Below, piece by piece: positions 37,401 to 48,633 of a stretch of DNA of 64,000 bases. Location: contig CM067066.1 of the NCBI GenBank assembly GCA_033980235.1, forward strand, positions 34,759,180 through 34,823,179. Reading direction: 5' to 3'. A program made the position numbers and the translations under genes. The stretch comes from Diadema setosum. Lineage: Eukaryota > Echinodermata > Echinoidea > Diadematoida > Diadematidae. A model generated the notes under the pieces. That model did no database searches. It saw nothing but the letters and a program-made list of their open reading frames with translations, and had not been told where the DNA came from. Positions within the stretch are counted from its first letter, which is position 1; each line of letters begins with the position of its first letter.

Positions 37401-40400
37401 CATTTTGGGAGGGGGCTGAGATGGGTGTATTTGGGAGGGTCTGGACTTCCTCTTAGGAAGAGAAGAGAATTGAAGAGGGATGAACAGAACAAGTGCAGTG
37501 CCTGTTTTTCTTGTACTCTTTTGAATACAAAGTAATTAAGTATAATGGGGAAAATGTCAATGATTGTCAACTATTCAGACATTCAAATTCTTTGAAACTC
37601 CTCTTTCAGGGAGGAGCTGAGGTGGGTGCATTTGGGAGGGTGTGGACTTTCTCTTAAGAAGAGAAGAGAATTGAAGAGGGATTAACAGAGCAGGTCACAG
37701 TGCCTGCTTGTATTCTTTTGAATGCAAAATGATTAAATATAATGGGGAAAATGTCAATGATTGTCAACTATTCAGACTATCACATTCTTTGCAAATCCTC
37801 TTTCGGGAAGGAACCGAGATGGGTGACTTTAGGTGGGTGTGGTCTTCGTGATAAGTACAAAGATGGTGACACTTACGTCTCCCTTGAGGATCTGGTAGAA
37901 GAGAGCCAGGTGGTTGTCCTCCTCATTCTCCTCCAGGATGCTGACCATCATGTAGGTCCACTCAAAGCAGGACTTCTCGTCCGGGTACTTCTGCCTCATG
38001 AACGTCGCCAGGAAGGTGTCCATCGGCTCCAAGGGGGCGTCGCCTCTCTGCAATATACACAAACAAGGATCAGACATTCCTCAGTGACTGCATTCAATTT
38101 AAGATTCAAGATAACATGTTGTCATGTAAAAATATACACACATTTTTGGTTGTTGGACATTCAATGAGTACAAAGTGCATAAATATTGCTAAGAGTGCAG
38201 TATACTTCGACATACATGTACATGATAACATAAACTATACACAAATTGATGTTCAGAATACAACACATACAAGACAATAATCACAGTTTTAAATAGGGCA
38301 TTCAAAAAATCATTTAAAAGTAAGAGCAAAGCTACAGAGCTGAAGAAAATATTCTTCAAATTCATGCATAGTGTTTTAAACTGTGCTCTGGTCAACAAAA
38401 GCGGTGGTGCTTGTGTATAATTGCGATGTGAAGTGCATGGGTTTAAAACAAAAACAAGAAAAAAAGATGATTTCAAAAGTCCATGGAGCCGGTAGGGGTG
38501 ATGGGAATCACAGGAGAACCAGTTTGGATCTTACCTCTTGGTTTTGCTTGGTCTTTTCTTTCCAAATCTCTTTGATGAGGATTCCCACATCCACCTTGTC
38601 CATTTTGCGTTTCCTAAGCTTGCCCTCATAGCGCATGTAGACTGGAACATCATCGGCAAGACCCTGCAATTGATTCAATGAGATTTCAGTCATTTCACCG
38701 CTGTATTCTTCTCCAAGTACATTTAAAAATAAATGACAAAGTAGTCATCTCCACTAGACCACCGAGCTTTCGCCCGACAGCAAGTGTTGGTTCTAATCCT
38801 TATAGCGTGCAGCGGGTACTGCTTTGTTATTCAAATTTATGAAGTTCTTCCGTCGAGATGTTTTCATTGCAACTGATTGACAAATTGCCCTACATCGACG
38901 TAAATAAGCACTGAATTGATCAGTGTTTTAGTAGTAGCCATGATAAAAAATCATGGGCGTACATACTCGAGCAGGATTCGAACCCACGACCTCCTGATCA
39001 CCGGACAGGCGTCATCTCCACTAGACCACCGAGCTTTCGCCCGACAGCAAGTGTTGGTTCTAATCCTTATAGCGTGCAGCGGGTACTGCTTTGTTATTCA
39101 AATTTATGAAGTTCTTCCGTCGAGATGTTTTCATTGCAACTGATTGACAAATTGCCCTACATCGACGTAAATAAGCACTGAATTGATCAGTGTTTTAGTA
39201 GTAGCCATGATAAAAAATCATGGGCGTACATACTCGAGCAGGATTCGAACCCACGACCTCCTGATCACCGGACAGGCGTCATCTCCACTAGACCACCGAG
39301 CTTTCGCCCGACAGCAAGTGTTGGTTCTAATCCTTATAGCGTGCAGCGGGTACTGCTTTGTTATTCAAATTTATGAAGTTCTTGCGTCGAGATGTTTTCA
39401 TTGCAACTGATTGACAAATTGCCCTACATCGACGTAAATAAGCACTGAATTGATCAGTGTTTTAGTAGTAGCCATGATAAAAAATCATGGGCGTACATAC
39501 TCGAGCAGGATTCGAACCCACGACCTCCTGATCACCGGACAGGCGTCATCTCCACTAGACCACCGAGCTTTCGCCCGACAGCAAATTGTAGGGCAATTTG
39601 TCAATCAGTTGCAATGAAAACATCTCGACGGAAGAACTTCATAAATTTGAATAACAAAGCAGTACCCGCTGCACGCTATAAGGATTAGAACCAACACTTG
39701 CTGTCGGGCGAAAGCTCGGTGGTCTAGTGGAGATGACGCCTGTCCGGTGATCAGGAGGTCGTGGGTTCGAATCCTGCTCGAGTATGTACGCCCATGATTT
39801 TTTATCATGGCTACTACTAAAACACTGATCAATTCAGTGCTTATTTACGTCGATGTAGGGCAATTTGTCAATCAGTTGCAATGAAAACATCTCGACGGAA
39901 GAACTTCATAAATTTGAATAACAAAGCAGTACCCGCTGCACGCTATAAGGATTAGAACCAACACTTGCTGTCGGGCGAAAGCTCGGTGGTCTAGTGGAGA
40001 TGACGCCTGTCCGGTGATCAGGAGGTCGTGGGTTCGAATCCTGCTCGAGTATGTACGCCCATGATTTTTTATCATGGCTACTACTAAAACACTGATCAAT
40101 TCAGTGCTTATTTACGTCGATGTAGGGCAATTTGTCAATCAGTTGCAATGAAAACATCTCGACGGAAGAACTTCATAAATTTGAATAACAAAGCAGTACC
40201 CGCTGCACGCTATAAGGATTAGAACCAACACTTGCTGTCGGGCGAAAGCTCGGTGGTCTAGTGGAGATGACGCCTGTCCGGTGATCAGGAGGTCGTGGGT
40301 TCGAATCCTGCTCGAGTATGTACGCCCATGATTTTTTATCATGGCTACTACTAAAACACTGATCAATTCAGTGCTTATTTACGTCGATGTAGGGCAATTT

Positions 40401-43400
40401 GTCAATCAGTTGCAATGAAAACATCTCTACGGAAGAACTTCATAAATTTGAATAACAAAGCAGTACCCGCTGCACGCTATAAGGATTAGAACCAACACTT
40501 GCTGTCGGGCGAAAGCTCGGTGGTCTAGTGGAGATGACGCCTGTCCGGTGATCAGGAGGTCGTGGGTTCGAATCCTGCTCGAGTATGTACGCCCATGATT
40601 TTTTATCATGGCTACTACTAAAACACTGATCAATTCAGTGCTTATTTACGTCGATGTAGGGCAATTTGTCAATCAGTTGCAATGAAAACATCTCGACGGA
40701 AGAACTTCATAAATTTGAATAACAAAGCAGTACCCGCTGCACGCTATAAGGATTAGAACCAACACTTGCTGTCGGGCGAAAGCTCGGTGGTCTAGTGGAG
40801 ATGACGCCTGTCCGGTGATCAGGAGGTCGTGGGTTCGAATCCTGCTCGAGTATGTACGCCCATGATTTTTTTATCATGGCTACTACTAAAACACTGATCA
40901 ATTCAGTGCTTATTTACGTCGATGTAGGGCAATTTGTCAATCAGTTGCAATGAAAACATCTCGACGGAAGAACTTCATAAATTTGAATAACAAAGCAGTA
41001 CCCGCTGCACGCTATAAGGATTAGAACCAACACTTGCTGTCGGGCGAAAGCTCGGTGGTCTAGTGGAGATGACGCCTGTCCGGTGATCAGGAGGTCGTGG
41101 GTTCGAATCCTGCTCGAGTATGTACGCCCATGATTTTTTATCATGGCTACTACTAAAACACTGATCAATTCAGTGCTTATTTACGTCGATGTAGGGCAAT
41201 TTGTCAATCAGTTGCAATGAAAACATCTCGACGGAAGAACTTCATAAATTTGAATAACAAAGCAGTACCCGCTGCACGCTATAAGGATTAGAACCAACAC
41301 TTGCTGTCGGGCGAAAGCTCGGTGGTCTAGTGGAGATGACGCCTGTCCGGTGATCAGGAGGTCGTGGGTTCGAATCCTGCTCGAGTATGTACGCCCATGA
41401 TTTTTTATCATGGCTACTACTAAAACACTGATCAATTCAGTGCTTATTTACGTCGATGTAGGGCAATTTGTCAATCAGTTGCAATGAAAACATCTCGACG
41501 GAAGAACTTCATAAATTTGAATAACAAAGCAGTACCCGCTGCACGCTATAAGGATTAGAACCAACACTTGCTGTCGGGCGAAAGCTCGGTGGTCTAGTGG
41601 AGATGACGCCTGTCCGGTGATCAGGAGGTCGTGGGTTCGAATCCTGCTCGAGTATGTACGCCCATGATTTTTTATCATGGCTACTACTAAAACACTGATC
41701 AATTCAGTGCTTATTTACGTCGATGTAGGGCAATTTGTCAATCAGTTGCAATGAAAACATCTCGACGGAAGAACTTCATAAATTTAAATGACAAAGTATA
41801 CTAACCAGTAAAATGATACAGATAACATGCGAAGAATTCACTTTGTAACAACATATTCATACTCAAGTAGATAGAGGGAAAAAAATACCGTACATTATGT
41901 ACAGAACTCCGCAAGTTCTGCAGATACATTAACATGTCCATATCATGCACATGGTTCTAGAATGAATAAAAAATTGAAGGCTGAACTAGAAATATCACCC
42001 TGATGCAAGAAAAAATATTTGTTTGGATCACATGGCTACACATAGAACCTGCATCACGGATGAATGTCTCTATGTGCTTTATCTCATCAACATACTGAGA
42101 TAACACATTTTATAAGTTTTGAAAATTGTCTGTTTGGAAGTGAATGGCTCTAAATGCACAAGTGGTTCTGCCTCACATCCAACTGGACCCCATGGGAGAC
42201 CAGCTAGTGCAGCTGAATGTGGGTTATCCAGCCCTCTTCTTAGATGGAAAATGATATAAACACTATTCTAACCGTGAGTCCATTTACATGTCAGATTCAT
42301 GACATCCCTCTAAGTAAAGTGCAAGCTACATGATTATACAAACATCACAAAGGTTAGAAATTATGATTAAAAACACAAATAACAAATATGCACAGGAAGT
42401 GGGACAGGCATGGGTAGAGAAAGAAATTTGTGCTTGCATACAAATATGCAAAGGACGTGGAACAGGGTAGAGAAAGAAATTTCAGCTTGCTGACCCGAGG
42501 TTCAAAGTATTCGTAGCCTTCGCCGTCTCCCATGATCTCCTTCAGCAGCAGTGTGACCAGCTGGTCACTCTTCTTCCCCTGGGAGATCTGTGACCACCTC
42601 TCCTCCCCGCCCTCAAGCACCTCAGCACAACGGTCCCAGTCTGGTCTGGACAATGGGTGATGCAAAAAGAATAAAATATAAGGTACCTGGGTCTGTTTAA
42701 TCCTCATGAATTCTTTAACTCTCTAAGACTGATAACAACAACAAAACAGACATAAACTAATAAGTATATCATTCATGCTCATGAGCAAAGATGTCTCACA
42801 TTTCCACACTATCTCATCACAGCAGAGTAGTTTTCTCTCTATACCAAGTAAATTTCATGGATGAACTTTTAAGAGGAAAATCAATATCATAAATACATAT
42901 GGACATCTACATTGAACAAAAAGAGGTGGACAGGTACAAGACTAGCTATATTGCTCTGAAAAGAATTCAGGAAAGTATCATCAGTGTTTGAAGACAGGAG
43001 GTTTGATATGGTCAGATGGCAGGTGCAATTGGTCTCAACGCATACATACAGAACATTCTTCACATAAAGACTACATCACTGAACGGCCATGAAGAAAAAG
43101 AAATGACTGGAAGTGAGACTACCTTGGTGTCGCTGTCCTCTTCAGATTTTCAAGTTCTTGGTAAAAGTCGTCCCTCTGTGTGATGATTTGCTGATTAACT
43201 TCAAGCAGGGCACTGAAAGAGAAATTTCAAAAGTGGAATGTGGAATCTATTCTGCCAACAGATAAAACAACGACACAAGCTGCACAGGCACACATTTATT
43301 TCACTCCATCCATGGGGTTTAAGCATAAAATGCATTCTTGGCAAAGCAAGTTTAGGGTAATGAGAAGAAACAGTACAACGCTGGTGTTTGACCAGCCATA

Positions 43401-46400
43401 TTAGTATGCAAGTTTATAAACTCAGTATGAAATGGTACATTCGATAGCTGAAATGGATCAATACAGTGTATTCCATTATAATGAACACAGTTAAAATGAT
43501 GCAAGGGTAGTACTACCCACAATTTTCTTGAAGACAAACTTAAGCATCTTTATGCATTAGTTCTTTGTCTATATATTAATGATTATGTAAAGCCATTCAT
43601 ACACTTGAATCTGTCTGAGACAACATGATGTCTGCATTATATTTAAAAAAAAGAGAGATAATAATAATCAAAAGTAACTTACTCATGCTCTGCCATTAGT
43701 TGCTTGTGGTCTTCGTTCAAGGCATCATACTTTTCATTTAATTTCTACAAACAGGGAAAGTGAGAAAATATTGAAAGTGATTTATTGTATTAAAACTGCT
43801 TCACAACACTTTAAAAACACACTCATATTTGCTTTTGTACAGCGGCATGGATAGGTACACATGTACACAAATGGCTACACATAGCAGCATCGCATTACTC
43901 ATTTATTTATTCTTACTGTGTTTTTTCACTGTTTGGCACACATGCTGGCACTTTCATTGCGGATTGGCACAGACCTCTGTATAGAGATTATGAAACCCCC
44001 CCCCCCCCATTCTTATTGTGTCACCATAGCCTTTCTGTCTGCTGAACTGTGACACATTGCTACACCTAAGTGGACTTGCTGATTTGCAACTAGTTCAAGT
44101 TTGAATGGAATATTGAATGAAGATGAAAAAAATATATATACAAAGTGCCTGAGTGCATCAGGGTCAATGGTACAGTTAGTGCATCATGATTCATCTGGCA
44201 AAACTCTTCTGTGTAACAAAAGCATCGGTGAGTTTTAAATCTAAAACGTGAACGCTAAGACAACGTTCATTAAGCAAAAAAACGTGTTGTGCACATGTAG
44301 AAAACAGCTGTTTCCATTGTCCAACCCGGAAGGCTTAGCGTTCCTGTCACATATCTAAAGCTCGCTTATATCAATCACATGAGAAAATGGTGTCTTTAAA
44401 ATTAGTACAGATAGAATTGGGCATCAGAATATCAGGGATCTGCATGAATATCAGAACTGAAACTCATTACAGACCTGATGATCAGCCGTCAGGAATTCAA
44501 AATCCCTCCTGGGCACGACGTCGCCATAGTTTGCAATCATCTCGTTCAGCCGCTGTGTCGCATCCGTGAGGTCTTCTCGCGCTCTCCTGCAGAGATCGAT
44601 GAAGGCAATGTCAGTGAACGTGTTAGGAAACTGGGAGTGCAAACAGCAACTAACAAGCTGGGTCAGACATGTCAAAGATGTCTACTTTCAATGGCAGATG
44701 GATGTATATTTTACCATAGAAATACTGAAGTGATGGCCATACTTCCAATTTGTCAGAAATTTACAGCTAATGCACAATTATCATAACATGACTGCAGTTT
44801 ATTGTAGGGTGATCAACATGGCAAAGATATATTTAAAAAAAAGAAAGGAATGAAAAATGATCATACATGTAGCTTAATTTCCACAAAATGCCTCAATGAA
44901 ACTGAGAGACCCTCGTATGGAAAAAAAAAATAAACATGCTTCCCCACAACTTTAATTCCAGTATCAATTTTGTCTGCACATATATTTAATGTGTACTTAT
45001 CCTGGCATGACCAACAATCACTGTTTCACAGCATGGTATTCATTGCTGTTGTTGTACTATTGTTTATTTACTTGTTTGTTGTTGGGTGGTTCGGAGAACA
45101 CAATAACATGACCTTTACATAACAATAACAGCCTGTTATAAAGGTAAAATAAACACACACATGAATATGTTAATTCCCACCTCTCATTCAACACTCCTGC
45201 TTAGTTGATGGGCTATTTCAAGACTCAAGCAGTACTTCCAAAAATCACAGAAATAAGAAGGAAGAATGAGATAAAGGGAGATAGAGAGAGAGAAATAAAA
45301 AAAGAAAACCCCTGCATGTTCTGATGAAGATCACAGCAACAGCTTAAAGGAACAGAGGTTTCTCACTTGAGGGCAATCTTCATCTTGACCGGGTCTTCCT
45401 TAGCTTCAGCGGGGGTGGCCTCCTGGTTACCATGGGCCTTCTGATAATCCTCCTGCTGGTACCGCAGGTCGTTGATGTCGGAGACGAGGAGTTTGCGGGC
45501 ATCGCACTCATCACGGTACATCTGGTATGTTTCTCCAATCTTCTCTTGGAGCTGCAAAAGGACGGAAGAGACGTAAAAATATCATTCATGTCCATCATCA
45601 CACCAACTGTCATCAGACACAAATTTAACTGAAAAAGTGTGGGGAGGGGCAAGAACTTTCGTAATCCTGTTTGTCCTCTCAAAGATATGAAGCCATGGAT
45701 GAACTTTGCCACCATCTTTAATTGCAGTTATTATTGAAACGTTGGTACTTGGGTAATTGCGGTACAATTGTGTGCCTTCCCACTCTCCTCAATATTTGAT
45801 AGACAGACAGGGTAAAAGGAATATTTTCATCTTTCATCATCCAACAAGATGACAGTGCACAAACTGAGGAAGGAGAAAGAAATTGCTCATCATGACACTT
45901 CTGATGCATAATCAACCCTTCAAAACCCACAGCATCAATCCTATCTTTTCTTCTTTTTTTTCTTTAGTAATGGCAAACAATAATGGTACTGATAAATCAA
46001 ATATTGATAATAATGGCAATGGTACTAAATCAAGAAGATTCTATTCTTTATCAAACCTTTTCAATCTGCATCTGAAGGGAGATTTTGTCTTGCTTCATGG
46101 CGTCGATGCGTTCCAAGAGGGCGATCTTTTCATCCTTGAGGTCTCGCATCTCTTGCCGCTCATCTTCCCGCATTGCCATCACCTTCTGGTCACATTGCTC
46201 GGACACCGTCACCAACATGGACTGATCACACACAAAAAAAGGACAGGGCAGAAAAATGAAATAGGTTGATCTTTTATATCCCCTGGGGTTCCCATCTTCA
46301 TGTAAGACATTGGTCTCTAACAACTTTTACAGTTTATCACTGCAGGCATCATATCAACCACAAAAGGCATTTATCAGCAAATGTGTTAAAATGCACAGAC

Positions 46401-48550
46401 AGGCATACCTGAAATTGTGGCTTAAATGGTCCCTCCATACTGTATACGCCATATATATATAGGGAGTCACAAGTCACGAATCGGGACTTCCTGACGATTT
46501 TGCAAGTGGTTAAATTCGCGATTGTGGAGTGCTGTACTGAACGGAGAAATGTACATGTGTGCGTCACATTCATATCGGGTTCAGAGTCATTATTTTCATG
46601 TGCCTTTAATTTCGCGAATAGCACCTGACTCGCGAAATTCGCGAAAGTAAAAACCTCGCGAAATATTCGCCGTATACAATAGTCCAACTCCTCATCATTA
46701 GGAGGCCTTATTGGAAGTGTTTGCCATGTTCACTGTGTATTAGAATCACGATCATCAACACTCATTAACCACTACATGTAGAACATGTTGCCTTCACCTT
46801 GCTGCTTTAACTGAGATTAACTTGCTCTTTGAGGTACTTTGCTCCTTTTCTCCTTAAATATTTGATGGGAGGTAGTTACCTTTAAGGGTTCCAGCTCCCT
46901 GATCTTCTCCCTCTGGTGTGACAGCATGACCTCATACTCGTTCTTGATGGCAGAGAAGAGGGGTTTGTAGGCCTTGAAGTCCTCTATCAGGTACTCAAAC
47001 ACTTCCCTGTATGCCTGGTGTGATGACAGTGTGAAAATGAGCATTGGAGAGAAGTCCAGTACTAGAAATAGTGAATTATGTGTAAACTCTTGCACACAGA
47101 GAAACACTTGTTCACTTTCAAATTGATATACTGCAAAAGTGGACATTTTCGAGGTGCATAAATTTCCCCATATTTCGCGCAACTAGAAACTAGCGTGAAC
47201 ATAAAAGTATGTGGATATTTTATGCCTGCCATATGTTCAAGTAGTTACGCTCTTGATTCTGCTGAATTAAAATCATGCGAAACTCATCTTACCTGGCGCG
47301 AAAAATTACTCACATGAAAATATCCACTTTTACAGTATTTCGAGCAAACGTTGCATTATGGGTAGGAACTAGTTGGGAAAGCAAGCATCAAGAATTAGGA
47401 TGGAGATTTCTGATTACAGAGAATATTCCTCAAAACTACATCAACATATGCAATTGCTAGTACTTTAACAATGCCTAACGCTTCAGAAAAGCAGAGCTCC
47501 ACCATATTCATGTTAGGGTGTGCATCTGAAGTACATTTCAAGACAGAAAACTTATTGTGCACTTTAATACTTAAATAAACTTTGTCTGAGAGAACGCATC
47601 TAATTAAGCACACACTCCCTTGTACATGAGTTTCTACCTGGAGTCTTGTCTCGCTGGGACCGCCTCTTCCCCCATCTACATTCCTCAGCTCCTTCTTGAG
47701 GAATACCTCCAGTTGCTCAAGAAACTTTGGCTTGGGCACCATGGACTGGTGGGGTCCTCCGTCGTCTCCTCCGAGGCCCCGCTGGCGCTGGGAGGACGAT
47801 GAGGGAAGAGAGGGCCTCGCTGCTGCCTGGGCTGTGGCATGGGCCGGCCATGTGTCAAGACTACCCGCCTTGGTATCCACGAATGGCTACATTGAGAAAG
47901 AAACATTCAGAAATTTGACATCACAAGAATTGAAAGCGTAATCCAAGTCTGCAATAGATGACATAAGCATAGTTACAAGCACAATGCTTGCCAGAATAAT
48001 ATGAAGACTGTTGTGACATACAGAATGGTAGTTGCCCCATTGCTTGAGTGTAGCATGCGCTAATGGACTTTGTCTAGATACATGGTTGTGACAATACAAA
48101 GAGATATCCCAATGCTTACACACTCGATTTAAACCAACAATATTAACATTGTTTATCACTCACTGAAATGTTTAGAAAATTTACAAAGTATTCCTCCTTC
48201 ATATAGAGTCTAAGATGTTTATGCATTTCACATGTTTAAAATATCTTTAAAAAATTGAAGTCAAAGGCTACCAAGAACAAATTTTTGCAGGACTTGAGCT
48301 ACAATCTAAATCAGAAATTAAGTTTGAATAGAAGAATTTAAGAAAGAAAGAAAGAAAAATCCTGACCGAAACGTCTTTGATATTTTAACATCGATAGTCA
48401 CATACCTTCAGTGCTTGGGGTTCCGGCAGTCTGTGTACAGCTCCATCTCCTATATTGCTGAGTTGATAGCTTGGGCCATGGAGTCCCACAAAGTTCTTAC
48501 CGGCTCGTGGTGATATTACCGAATTAACATTTGCTGCTGGAGGGGGACTG

Positions 48551-48586
<36 letters not shown>

Positions 48587-48587
48587 G

Positions 48588-48633
<46 letters not shown>

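Noticed and set aside
38916..41702. Repeated 75-residue open frames across the 267-bp array
   Set aside because: They run antisense to the tRNA-like module, recur only because the units are identical and have the look of translated SINE heads.
38744..41784. CRISPR array, or array of functional tRNA genes
   Set aside because: There are no unique spacers and the DNA is animal. As tRNA, the modules lack U33 and have a mismatched anticodon stem. I also looked for a canonical hammerhead core in the unit on both strands and found none.
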